Positions 22,791 to 34,472 of a stretch of DNA of 47,000 bases are shown piece by piece. Position numbers and translations under genes: made by a program. The stretch covers positions 1 through 47,000 of the forward strand of contig JAKLZA010000024.1 in assembly GCA_030704615.1 (NCBI GenBank), in the 5' to 3' direction. The notes beneath the pieces are model-generated. The model was not told the origin of the DNA. It ran no database searches and saw only the letters and a list, made by a program, of their open reading frames with translations. The stretch is from Takakia lepidozioides (taxonomy: Eukaryota > Streptophyta > Takakiopsida > Takakiales > Takakiaceae). Every line of letters starts with the position of its first letter. Position 1 is the first letter of the stretch.

Positions 22791-24804
22791 ACATTGTTGA
22801 GCTTTAGGTGTATTTAATATTAGACATTGGTTTAAATATTGCATGCTATTTGTCTTATTGATAATGAAGATTGTGCATATCGGAAGAAATGTGAAATCGA
22901 ATAAAAAATACAATCACCAATGATATAGGGATATGAAGAATTACATCGTAAATGCAGTTTTTAAGAGCTACATCTATGAAGTCATTATTAAATGTTCCCA
23001 TTTTGTAGAATTAAGAAATTGTTGTTTATTTTTCAATGGTAAATTAATTAATTATATATATATATATTCCCAGAACAGGGTATATTATCTGATTAATTTT
23101 ATTCATAAATTATTAAGGGGAAAAAATTAAAACCCCAATTAAGCCATAAGGCACACACACACTGCGTATATATTTTATAGTTTGAATACAATGTTACAAA
23201 CATGAAATTCTTAATTAATATATTCAAATTTAAATTAAATCTTCACAAATCTCACCATAGTTTCGTCACCAAAATATCATAATTGATCCCAAAAATTGTC
23301 ACAAATAGTTCACATATCACGAGAGGACGATGACATTTTTAGGGGGTTTCTTCTTTCGCGGGCTCGGCACGTTGTTCAAGAGTGACGTGAGGTGTGTGGT
23401 GGTGATACCTAGCGATGTGGGTTTGAGAGAGACCATGGACGTGGTGTACCTAGCAGGGGCGGTATGGATGTTGCCATTTTGCAGGGAAATTTCATACAGA
23501 GGCTTATTTGATGCCTCTCAACCTCCAAAGTGGAAAGACTGGCTATGTGTTTGGATATGGACTCACCTAGGGCATGAAGTCCCAAGAGTTTGGCATGGTG
23601 AGGGGGCGTACAAAGCCTCTCACGCGGACAGGGGCTATTCAAGTGGACCAGTGAACAAACAAACAAGGGCCATGTGAAAGGCATGGTGGTGGGAGGACAT
23701 GGATTCCAAGCCCTCTTAACAAAGTTCATCCCTACCTCTTCACTACACCTTGTAATCATACTTTTCAATGCAGCAGTAGCAGGATCGGGGCAAGGCTCTG
23801 AGACAGGATATTGAATAGTCGCAAGTCATGGAGGAGAAGGTGAGTGAACAACTTTCTTCTTGGACATGGCACTCCCTCGTGTTCCATCCAAATTTTGCCC
23901 AATCTGGGCACGGACTAAAGCTATGATTCCAAAGTTGCAAAGGGTTGCCACTCCTTTGTGGCATACACTTTTGTGGCTTGGGATGGTTTGCATTCCTTGC
24001 ATGAGAGTGGTGCATGAGAGGAGGGTGCGGATGATTTGATGTTGTGGCTTCCATGTTTTCAGACGAGCTCCCAAGCTCATCTCCACAAACGGTTTAAAAA
24101 AGCGTAGATGAGATGATAAACAATACAACTTGGTAGAAGAACTAAGAAGCTGTCAACTTTCTCTTACCAACAATTTATCATATACATCTATCTTCATTGT
24201 AACGGAGACCATGATTAACTTAGCAGAGATGATGGTGGTTGATTTAGTACTTGGGTGGTAGATTGACCATGCATTGAGATAATGCTTCAGTCTAGCATGA
24301 TAATTGTTTGCTGACCACCCAGTAGGCAAGGCTAATGATGGCTTGTGGAAATAAAATCAATTATCTTAATTTGGTTAGTTAGTTTGAGATAAATCCATTT
24401 TAATAAACAAGTATAAAAAATTCGGATGACACAATTATTATCCATCAGGAATTAACCTTATGTGCACCTCATAGCTACTATCACCTCACCCTACCAATAG
24501 ACTACTCATAGTTGCATAATAAACATTTTCATTCTAAAATATCTAATAATAAGTATAGTCACATGGCACATGTTCTTTTATTTTCATTTTCGACAAAACC
24601 TATTGTTTGTTTTAGCATATCTCTCCATTGCTGCCTTATGACACTGATTCGGGAGGGCAATATTTTTCTAATATTTTAATATTTTACTAATTTATATTCC
24701 CTTGCATTTGTTTTGAAAAAAAAGAAAATATGCAACTAAAATTGTATTTCATGTATCGTTTGTAAAAGACATTATGGGGCCCATCCCTTCATATGACTAT
24801 ATTG
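22791..24804. other. No supported gene; AT-rich with simple repeats
   Basis: Includes a TA run near 23055-23069 and a short CA run near 23153. Overlapping ORFs at 23330-23768 on both strands show no motif, and I do not call a gene. Confidence 0.4.
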
Positions 24805-25076
24805 GACTTGATCAGTGTTTTCTTTTTTTTTTTCCAAAATCGCAGCAGGGCCACCTGTGAATTTTACCCGTGCCCATGTGGCGAGATAATAAGATGGCAG
24901 GGTTAGAAGGGTGGTTTTCCAAGTGCCACGTTGTAAATGGTCCACGTCGGCAAAATTAGGCTCCTGATATTACTCCTGGTCTCAGATTTGGCGAAATTCT
25001 TTTTAAATACACCCGATTTTCCAGGTCGAAATCTAACGAATTTTTGCCATAGAAAAAAAAAAAACACTGACTTGAT
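24805..25076. mobile_element. 256-bp MITE with 8-bp target duplication
   Basis: GACTTGAT is present at 24805-24812 and 25069-25076. The DNA between starts CAGTGTTTTC followed by a T run and ends with an A run followed by ACACT, forming inverted ends of about 20 bp that are rich in T/A. CAGTG ends and 8-bp duplications fit the hAT class; read as CAGTG...CACTG the duplication would be 7 bp. No transposase is encoded. Confidence 0.65.
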
Positions 25077-25473
25077 TGTCCCCATGATAGATCCTCTATT
25101 GGTGGATCCTGTGAGATTGCATTGAAAGAGTATATACTAGAAGTAGATAACCTAGCTACAAACTATAATATAGGAATAGTCCAACAAATAGGAAGCTTGA
25201 GCCCAATTTTTTATTACATCCTTGAAAAGCCAAATGACTAGTACATGTTAGATTGGATATGTCAAACAAATGATGGTAACTAAAGAACATGGTTTGTTTT
25301 AATTGCGATTATGGAAGGGGGGTTGGTAGAACGTGAGCACACCGGTGAGCATAGGAAAATGGAGGCATGAGCACAAAAATACGGCAATAATTTCCACAGA
25401 AACATATTACACGTGAATATGGTTCCTACACACTAAATAGGGTTTTTGTGCCTATTTTTGTCCTTATTTTTGT

Positions 25474-25493
25474 CCCTAAACCCTAAACCCTAA
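25474..25493 (+). repeat. Short telomere-like CCCTAAA tract
   Basis: CCCTAAACCCTAAACCCTAA, just under three plant-type telomere units, inside AT-rich intergenic DNA. Confidence 0.85.
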
Positions 25494-25667
25494 TGTGAAA
25501 TCATAATGTATATCTATAAGTTCCAATTTCCAAATATTTACAGCTTTGGTATCCCACAAAGAAATAACATTAGGGAAAAACAAAGTCACAATAACCAACA
25601 CCATCCAAAACACACAAATACCAAATCATAATTGAACAATTTAATATAATGAGGCAAACAACGGGTG

Positions 25668-25814
25668 CGCCAGCGAAATAAATCTAGGTATCGGGTTTCG
25701 TCAGCGAAATAAATCAAGGTATCGAGTTTGATCGTCAGCGAAATAATCAAAGTATCGGGTTTCGCCAGCAATAAATCAAGGTATCGGGTTTCGCCAGTGA
25801 AATTTCAAGGTATC
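25668..25814. repeat. Tandem repeat, about 31-bp unit, five degenerate copies
   Basis: The unit is CGYCAGCGAAATAAATCAAG followed by GTATCGGGTTT. Copies start near 25668, 25699, 25733, 25763 and 25791 and differ by substitutions and small indels. The last copy is truncated. Confidence 0.85.
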
Positions 25815-25819
25815 ATTGT

Positions 25820-25999
25820 GTAGGTCATTATCCAATGGATTCGTGGGCAAAACAAAATGAGTTGTGTTTGGTTTTGCATATAAGGGACGACGTGAGGTTG
25901 TTTTATTTTGCTACCGAATTGTTACGTGCTTATTGCAGTAGGTCATTACCCACGCTTTTGTGGGTGAAACAGAATGAATTGTTGTCTAGTTTTGCATAT
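25820..25999. repeat. Imperfect 62-bp direct repeat pair
   Basis: Segments 25820-25881 and 25938-25999 both begin GTAGGTCATTA and end GTTTTGCATAT or AGTTTTGCATAT, with a similar GTGGG(C/T)(A/G)AAACA core. They start 118 bases apart and follow the 31-bp tandem repeat. Confidence 0.7.
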
Positions 26000-26779
26000 T
26001 ACTGATTGCTACGAGTGTCAACTACACATGATTAAATATGCAACTATTAATCAATGAAAAGTGTTGATGGAGATGGCACTGACGGGAAATTACTTATGCC
26101 CCAACTTTGTGTGGCTTGTGCTCACGTGAGCACAAATTTCACATTTTAGTTTCGCTTTTTGCAAGCATTTTTTAAGAATATTCTTGGAGTATGTGACATA
26201 TCCTCCTCTGCTCATGTGAGCATGCGCTACCCAACCTCTTATGGAAGTAGTAAGTACCAGATGCATTGTTTTCTCTTGATCCACTGCAACAAATATACAT
26301 GCTGAAAGTACTACCATATTAGGGGGTGAAGGTACTATGGAAGTGTACATGAAGGCCCTAGGTTGCACTACAAAAATCAAAGAGGAACCACTCAATAAAC
26401 ATATACATTTATCCAAAATATATAATGTTTAAATCTGATAGGATGAAGTCTAGGTAGTAACCAGTGTTTTTTTTTCTGAAATTTGGAAAAAAGCTCGAGT
26501 GGCTACAGAGTTTTCCAAAAAGTAGCCATACATTCTGTTCATCCATTGACATTAGGACAGAATCGTCCACTTCCGTACTTTACTCCAATTACATCATCCA
26601 TATTTGGCGAATTCATCCATAATTTATTTTTTATTTGGAGAAGTTTGGCGATTTCATCCATGAAAAAGAGGGAATCTGCAACAGATATTCCATTTATTTT
26701 CTGAGGTCCAATTTGCTCGTAGTAACAGATATGCCACACATGAATAACTTTTGGCATATCTGTGCTGAGTAATTGGTTT

Positions 26780-27003
26780 TTATAATTTTCTTAAGAATGA
26801 AACCGGGAGCGATTACCCACAATTTACACCCCTTGAGGAGGGGGGAAAATCAACCCTCTTTCATTTATGGGCCATGAGACACAAGTCGAACAATGCCCAC
26901 GCAAACCGCCATGAATAATCCACACACAGTGCAAGGCAGCAGGTTTGACCCCAAACCACCAGGATGACATACTCTCCACTTACCAGCTAAGCTACCACGC
27001 GAT
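26780..27003 (-). mobile_element. tRNA-related SINE-like element, copy 2
   Basis: On the minus strand, TAGCTTAGCTGG (plus 26983-26994) fits a polymerase III A box. About 32 bases on, GGGGTCAAACCT (plus 26941-26952) is a degenerate B box. The body contains CATGGCCCATAAATGAAAGA, similar to copy 1 near 16.6 kb. The 3' end is A-rich. No clear target duplication is seen. Confidence 0.55.
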
Positions 27004-27428
27004 GTACAAGGTTTCAAACCTTTTCATTGCCTCTATACGGAGATGATAGATGCCTCAGATGCTGGTTCCATCCATACAAACAAAAATAGAAGCAAAGGAT
27101 GTGAGCAGCTCAACCCTGATAAGGGACTTTAAGTTGGGTGAAAATTGCCATCTTTGCTTCATGGGTTTTTGTCTTTGTGTTTTTTACTTTACTAAATGGG
27201 AAGGAGGCCCTGTAACTAATAGTAAAAGGAGATAAGTCCGAGTAACAATTGACCACAATGTGATTGGTAAGAGAAATCAAACAAAACTAAAAAAGGATGG
27301 GCGTATAAATGTCACAGGCTAGGTGTGAGTGAGTGAGTGAGTGCAATAGTGCACGAAACAAAACAACACACGTCTTGTTGAAGACAGTGAGGTTCACAGG
27401 TTGCTACTTAGCTGCCGGGCTGGAAGAT

Positions 27429-27447
27429 GGTGGTGGTGGTGGTGGAG
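27429..27447. repeat. GGT/GTG microsatellite
   Basis: Six GGT repeats. They produce artefactual Trp-rich and His-rich translations on the two strands. A GAGT run lies nearby at about 27326-27342. Confidence 0.9.
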
Positions 27448-27931
27448 GATCTTCAGGTGTAGGTGCGTTGCTGTTTGTACTGCATTGAGGAGAAGTGCGG
27501 GGGTAATCTGTCTGATGCATGCAGAGCCGAGGAGAAGGATCAAGTCATTCAAGTGTGGCGGAGTGAGGCGGAGAGATTGCTCCCAACTCGGTGATGGCTG
27601 CCCGTCGTCAGCCTGCTCCTGCACCTGGTGGTGGGTCTTTCCCCTCCCGCTGTCAGCTTGGACTGGGTTGCTGAGCTCCGATGCTGCCCTTGCGATGGAC
27701 CTACCACGGGAATCTGAAACCGTAGGCTGGGATTGAGAAACCGCATTGTGTGTAGACAGTTTGATCCCGGTTGCACGGTTCAGGCTGTTGTTGTGTGCGG
27801 AAGCTAGCGACGATGTGTTGGTGCTGGATGGTCATTGTGTTTGATCTGATGTGAGCAAAGGGGCATAATCCATCTGGTTCTGTTGTGGGTCTGTCTGCTG
27901 GCTTATTGTAGCCTCGAGACTAACGGCGACA

Positions 27932-30900
27932 ATGCCCATAGCCGGGGGCACGACTGCAGGGCTTAAGATAAAGCTGAAGCCGACTGGAGTAGCGAAGCTT
28001 GCAAAGGGAAGCCAACGCCAGAGAGTGGCGAGGAGGGCCCTGAGGCTGCAGACAGTGCGGCAAATAAAGGGGGAATGCTGAAGCGGAAACGCACTTCTCC
28101 TCCTGTGTCGCCTGCTCCCAGCAAAAGACCGTCAAGAGAAGACTCTCCCATTCCCTTGGCAGCGAATGGCGAACCTGTGGAGGTTGTCCCTGGCAAGAGT
28201 GAATCTTTGGCCGTAGATCACCAAGTGGTCAAGCAACGGGTAGGCCAGCCCCATGCGTCAGTGGCAGCAGTGTCCATGCAGCAGGCAGTACTAGGAGGGG
28301 TTGAAAGAGAGAGTGAGGAGTCGAAAAAGTCGACACCCAGTATCGAGAACATATCGCATGGGCAGCTGCAGGTGAACTCAGTTACAGCCGGAGGCCAGCA
28401 AGGAGCTTCTCCCTCCACAAGAAAACGAGCTGGTGCCGATCCTTTAGGGTTTGCAGCGAACAGTCCTCTGTCAGATAAGGGGGTAGCCTCAACTTCCCAA
28501 ACTTCCTTGGCTGCGCCAAATACCAGACTGCCGGAGCCCACACAAGTTTTGCATACAATCCCCAGCCATGCAGGTGAGAACAGACTCTAATCATGAACAA
28601 GTATCTCATATGTTGTTGTCTGTTTGGGTTCCTTCATGATGAGTGCTGCCTTATGTTGTGTTGCCAGGCTGGTTTGCATGGACGAAAATACACACGCTGG
28701 AGCGCCGAGGGTTGCCAGAGTTCTTCAATGGAAAATCCAAGACAAAGACACCAGAAATTTACTTGGAGTACAGGAATGCGATACTACGAAAGTATAGGGA
28801 TGACCCACAACAGTTGCTAACCATTGCAGACATGCAAGGGCAGCTTAGCGGTGAAGAGAAAGGAGTACAGCGCATCATAGAATTCTTGGACCACTGGGTC
28901 TCTCATAAATTACCAGGTGCCTGCAGATTGGCTTCCTGTGTGGAAAGGCCGGTCTCCTAGTGTAGAGGAGGATGTGTCAGGCATGCTGCGAGCTGTGCCA
29001 CAAACTGGAGCGAGCTTGTACCAGTTTGATGCACCTCGTGCCCCTGTGCCCAGGCATAGCACTGTCAACCCCCAGTCAATAGATAATATTATCTCAGAAG
29101 TTCTTGCCGAGCCTGATGGATCTTCAGTTGAGTATCACTGCAATTCCTGCTCTGCTGACTGCTCCAAGCAACGTTATCATTGCCAGAAGCAGGTCTGTTC
29201 CCAACTTACCTCATTATCACCAAATTAGGGTTAGGTCGAAATTTGGGTATGAAGATGTGTGATGTTGCCAGTTTTGCAAAGCATTGTTGCAAACATGCCT
29301 CAATGGCACATTTATGTTATGCTGTCTGTGCTCATGGACTGGTCACCTTTTGTCATTTAGGGGACGGCATACTGACCTGCTTGGAAGAGTTGAACAGAGT
29401 AACCCAGTGAGTGCACAGTAGTTAGGGCCTTCTGGAGAGCCGCTCCTTTGACCTAGGTGTGGATTTTTTTGATCTCTGCCCAGACTGTTACAACGATGGG
29501 AAGTTTGGGCCCGACATGGTGTCTACAGATTTCATGAGGATGGATGCTTTTACAGAGGCAGCCAATGCAAATGGTGGGGGTTGGACAGACCAGGAAACCC
29601 TACTGCTGCTGGAGGCACTGGAGATTTATGGTGACAACTGGAATGAAATTGCAGAGCATGTGGCTACCAAATCCAAGTCTCAGTGCATTCTGCATTTTAT
29701 CCGTCTGCCCGTTGAGGACCCTTTCTTGGAAGAGATGGAGACTCCTGGCACTGCACTCACTGCCCCCTCTTCACCTCCAAAACAACTACGGCCAGCCTTT
29801 TGCAAGGAGAGCATAAGGTGGAGTCCTCGTTAGATAAGAGCTCTGTCACAGACAAGGGGAAGGAACTCAGTGGCAAGGTTGCTGCTGAGGCTACCAACGG
29901 AGTATCCGCATCACACAGTCCTGTACCATTCGCAGATGCTGGCAACCCCCCGTTATGGCCCAGGTGTGTATTGGAGTCATAAATTTGCTGTGGATGTTTC
30001 ACCCTTGTATACTTTCCTTTCCTGATGGGTAGTGTACTCACGAGCTTCCTAGATAGCCACTTCATCAGGTACAGGACATTGGTTTTACATAACTTTGCTA
30101 GTTGTTTGGCATACTCTGAAATGCTCGTGGGGATACCCCAAACTTGCTTGTTTGATCAGGTGTCTGTTGAGTTTTGTAGGTTGCATTTCTTGCCGCTATG
30201 GTTGGGCCCGTGTAGCTGCAGCTGCAGCACAGGCCAGCATTGGCAGTGCTGTCAGATAAGATCCTGCACCTCGCCTGGCCGCAGGCTGCAATCACTTTGG
30301 ATGTCTCAGGTCGAAGCCAACTCACAAAGTGGTTTTCCTGACAGGTTTTTAGCCTATCACCTCTTACTGCTGAGCTCGATCATATCATTAGCTTTACCAT
30401 GCAGCACAGCCGTAAATATGGGAGTTTTTTAACCTATTCCTCGGTCCAGCTTTTGCTCCCACTAGCTTTGAAAGGGATGGCTTCCTGTTGGGTCCCGAGT
30501 GCTAAGATGGCATTGATTCTGCCATGAAGTGTTTTTGCCACCCAAACAAGTTGTTGGAAGTTTTTTGACCTGTCCAAGTTAATTAGTACCAGGGGACATT
30601 CAGCTAGGGACTTTGTAGTCCTCAACTAGACCCAAACAGTATGGTCCTTCTACATGTGGTCCATGTTATATTGAAACAGAATTCTCAAGCACGGAATGTC
30701 TGAAAGTCAATGATCCAGTTCATTGCACCAGTTCACTTGTTGTGTTGGACCTGTTCATGGCTCAATGAGTTGCAATCTGGGCTTAGATTGCCAGCTATGT
30801 AAGCTGGTGTTAGATATGTTTCCTTGTGTGTATCTTTGATCCATTGGTTGGTGACTTTGTTGCACACATATGTAAGGCAAGTTCCAACTGGTTGCGATGT

Positions 30901-31729
30901 TGAAGTTGGCAGGGTAGTCCAATCAAATGCGGAGTTGCAAAGTGGGGTTGAGGCCCCAAGCTAGGCAGTGGTGAATCTGCTTCGGCAGGGATGACGTTGC
31001 CTGCGTCAGACACTGATGCAGCTTCGAAGAAAGATGTGGAGGTTACGGGTGGAGAGGGAAACTCTGGTAATTCTTGAACCTATAACCAGCTTTTGACCGA
31101 GCACTTGTCAATGTAAGGCCTGAGGAAATGTGGTTGTGATTGACCTTCCTCCCTAAGCAGGGGTTTAGATGGCACTTGCAGGTAGGATGGTGCTCAGAGG
31201 TTGGAGGACCGCAGTTTGACATGCAGAGGACCCCTTGGTTCAACCCGTGTGAAGCAGGCGGCAGCCGCTGCATTAGCAGCTGCTGCTGTGAAGGCGAAAC
31301 TGCTGGCTGATCGGGGCGTGAGATGCAGCGTCTGGTCACAACAGTCATTGAGCACCAGGTCTTGACACTTCTTGCACTGCACTGCAGTGTGTATTGATTG
31401 TTTACCAAAATGGGTTTTACTCCCAAGAGTTGAGCTGGATTTTGTTAAGGTGAGTTGTTGAGAGCACGAGTCACTGCAGTTTTGTTCAATGGAAGCCTTC
31501 AGTTCTCACAGTAACTGTGGCCCATATGCTGGGAATGTGGCAGTTTAAAAAGCTGGAGCTGAAATTAAAGACCTGTAACGACTTGGAGATGATGCTGGCA
31601 AAGGAGTGTGAGCAAGTGGAACGTGCAAGGCAGAAAGTGTATGCAGAGCATGCACGCATGGCTGCGTCACGACTTGGCACAGCTTCTAGTAGTGCCTTGC
31701 CAGGGCAGGGCCCCAGTAGCTGCACCTAG
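27932..31729 (+). CDS. SWI3D: SWI3D-type SWI/SNF chromatin-remodelling subunit
   Basis: Nuclear scaffold subunit of plant SWI/SNF complexes. It starts MPIAGGTTAGL, followed by an acidic stretch and a basic LKRKRTSPP segment. Exon 1 ends at 28573. Exon 2 (28668-29192) encodes the SWIRM domain (GWFAWTKIHTLERRGLPEFF, IIEFLDHW) and the first half of a ZZ finger (YHCNSCSADCSKQRYHC). Exon 3 (about 29457-29963) completes ZZ (DLCPDCYNDGKF) and carries SANT (WTDQETLLLLEALEIYGDNW, AEHVATKSKSQCILHF). Exon 4 starts at 30180 (VAFLAAMVGP, AAAAAQASIGSAVR). Later pieces give KQAAAAALAAAAVKAKLLAD, MQRLVTTVIEHQ and, from 31544, a coiled coil (LELKLKTCNDLEMMLAKECE) ending AEHARMAASRLG. ZZ plus SWIRM plus SANT separates SWI3D from SWI3A-C. 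Frame slips lie near 27967, 28896, 29950, 30207 and 31305. The C-terminal end may extend past 31729 in another frame. Confidence 0.9.
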
Positions 31730-34192
31730 GCTGTGTTCACCTTTGGACCAGGTGGGGTGCCACACCTGTGTCTGCGTCTCTTCCCGGCATAGGCAGAGGT
31801 TCTACTGGGGCATCCTCAGTACTAGTATGCCGATGCTTCACCTGCTAGTCAATTAACGTCATCTCAGGTCTTCCTAGATCAGGCACTCCGACACTACCTC
31901 AAGGGTTTTCAAGGTCTGTTATAGGAGGCGGCATTTCAGGCATTGCACCACAGTAAGATCTGGTCTTTTGATCTATGGGAGCTATGCAGCGGGAACCAAA
32001 GACAGTAAAGTCTGGGGGGCTGCTCAAAAGGAAATTCTTTTACTTTGTAACAATGATGATATTTAGTTCATGTCAATATGTCTTCTATAGAGGCTTTACT
32101 GGAGCTACAATCCCAATCGTCGTCCAAGAGTTTTGTAATGAAAGGTATTGAAAGGTCACCTATGAGGAGGTTTTCTATTCCCTTAAGAAAACATTCCACT
32201 TTTGTAGAGTTCTGTCATGGATTCTATTTGTCTGTATCAGTAAATGTTTGATCGCAATAGTTGGGCCTTTCCCTTCAGCAGGCAAGTTCATCATGCCTGT
32301 TGAACACCCTCCTTGTTATATATGCCATAAGCTCCAGAGTCTGGTGCCTTACACACTCTGGAATGGCCCCTCCTAAGCTGGGGTTGTCCAGTTTAGGAGA
32401 ATGCTTCGAGCGGAGGGCGTTCTGCTATTTGAGGGGCCTGAACCGAGCTTGGAGTATAGATGTGCATGGGATTGGATGGCCAGCCTACACACACACCAAT
32501 GCACAATATTGCATGGTCAGCAATTTGTCATGGGAAATGGAATATCACTCACTGGAGTCGCATGCTGAGCAAAAGTAGACTCATCCTAAACATTGCACTG
32601 CACAAGCGGAAGAAACATCACGAGCATGTAGGATAGCCAAGCAGCAAGCAAAAGGATCCTCATCTGCGCAACTTATGTAAATATTATACGCCGTTACTAT
32701 CGGAAGAAATAGCATAACTATGAGGTGCGAGAGGTGGAAACTGGAAACCCTACACAAAGTGCGATCTTTTCTCTACTTGAAAGATTCAGCATATTGAATG
32801 ACTTCCCCGGATACGGAATATCCTGCAATGCTCCAAGAAAAACGTGGCACCGGTGGAAAACTACTTCGGGAAAGTCCTCTCCCATGGAACTATGTAACAG
32901 TTACTATTCTCAAACCCATACTCCCGTTTGATCGGAACTACGGCACTCCCCAATTCAGAATTTCAGCCTTGTCAGAAGCCTTGTGTGATCTTTACTTATA
33001 GGTTTAATTGCTGCAAGGGCCCAGCTAGATGGTCCCATCATACCTGGAAAAACTACACAAGATCTTCAATCTATGCCTACCAGATGCTCGTCAAAGGGGA
33101 ATGTTAATATCCAGGTGATTCTAACACAGACAGGTTGACAGGATATATACGAACACTCTTTCGTCTTCACTCCCATGCACTTGGTCCTCGTAGTCTCGGA
33201 CCTAGCATATGTCTGAACACGTCATTTCGAGAGGCTGAAAACTTGTAACACCATGCCATCGAACTATGCTCCTAAACAGAAGGAAGAGCAAGTTGTCCTT
33301 CCACTGTGCTACCACACTTCAGAAATGGGATGATTTTACAATCATAAGAATGGATCCAGGTAACACTGGCTACGACCAAGTCTTGAAGCAATAACAGGAG
33401 AGCAGTCTCCCGTATGACAAACCAGGGAAAGGACCGCTACCGAGGCCAAAATCAATTTTGATGCAGAAACCCACGTTGCAAAGCAAGTTGGTAATGTCTT
33501 CGGCTAAGCTTGCAAGCGATAGTCAACAAACCAGGTGTGTTAGGAGAGACAAGAAGGAAAGCCACCAGAAAATACTCTTTCTTAACCTCCTGTAGATTGA
33601 GGAGAAAACTGGCTACGCAGGTAAAGACCAAAAGATCACGAGATGAGACGCTCAAGCCTGCTTATTCTGCCAGGGAGCTGACCTACTTACCTGTGAGAAA
33701 AGAGAGCAGCACTGTTTCCTCTAAGCTTTGGTCAAGACAATGCGATGCAAGGCTCCAAACACCCGATCGGTGGGCATTCTGTTTTCGAAGGTCACGATAT
33801 ACAGAAAGGGAAAATTAGGGCAGGCCTTTACGCTATTTGAGGGCCGGAGCCGAGTTTGGCTTCCCGAGATATTCACCTCTTGCTTTGTAAATCTGGGAGG
33901 AGGGATCGAGGTTGTTCATGATCTTGCTGTGCCACACATCTCTGCAGCTGTGCATCTGGGCAACATCTGGGCAAAAAAGAACTGAAAGGTATATGAAGCA
34001 CTGCCAGGGGACATGTATCCCACCATCACATTCGATGCAGAGGTGCAAAAGTGGCCACACTGGACATTGTATAAAGAAGGTGCTCAGATCAGTGTGTCAT
34101 TCAATCTAAAGAAGCATGATGGATGATTCCATGCCCTCTTCGAAAGGGTAGTCGCACCTCGCACCTCGAATGTCATGTGTGATTTTGGGAGA
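31730..34192. other. Intergenic, no gene recognised
   Basis: Several ORFs of 60-105 codons without motifs. The part just after 31730 may be the SWI3D tail or 3' untranslated region. Confidence 0.4.
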
Positions 34193-34200
34193 ATATAAAA
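34193..34200 (+). promoter_or_regulatory. Possible TATA box of the first PPR gene
   Basis: TATAAAAC sits about 280 bases before the first candidate Met at 34473. The position is plausible, but nothing else confirms it. Confidence 0.3.
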
Positions 34201-34472
34201 CAGGGGTGGACACAAACGGAAAACCCGCAGATGGCCAGCACAAACTGAAACGTCTCAGTGCGCAGATCTGCTTTCTGCAGATCTAGGAGGTTGCGATCGT
34301 TGTAATGTGCTTGCGGAGAAAAATCTGGATTGTTGGGTAAGCTCGCAGTCTCTGCACCTTCTCTCCCTGTAGTGCGAAACCCAACTTAATAGTCGGAAAC
34401 TTGTAGCTGGTCCCTTGACTGTATGGCATTGGAGGGGCTGTAGGGTTAAGCATTGATCTTACTGCGGCTGTT

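Noticed and set aside
23330-23768. Overlapping ORFs of 115 and 119 codons on opposite strands
   Set aside because: No motif favours either strand, no splice-supported neighbours exist, and the region is in repeat-rich DNA.
25668-25814. Evenly spaced repeats considered as a CRISPR-like array
   Set aside because: The units abut without unique spacers and the context is a plant nuclear genome.
27401-27736. Trp-rich plus-strand ORF and His-rich minus-strand ORF
   Set aside because: Their striking residues come from a GGT microsatellite, and no domain is present.
32424-33858. Short similar segments near 32424 and 33829 (CTATTTGAGGG followed by GCCGAG-like sequence), considered as retrotransposon long terminal repeats
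   Set aside because: Similarity covers only about 30 bases, with no TG...CA ends, primer site or coding sequence between.
34261-34290. AGATCTGC...GCAGATCT hairpin before the first PPR gene, considered as a terminator or regulatory stem
   Set aside because: The arms are only 8 bp and built from a self-palindromic site, so chance is likely.
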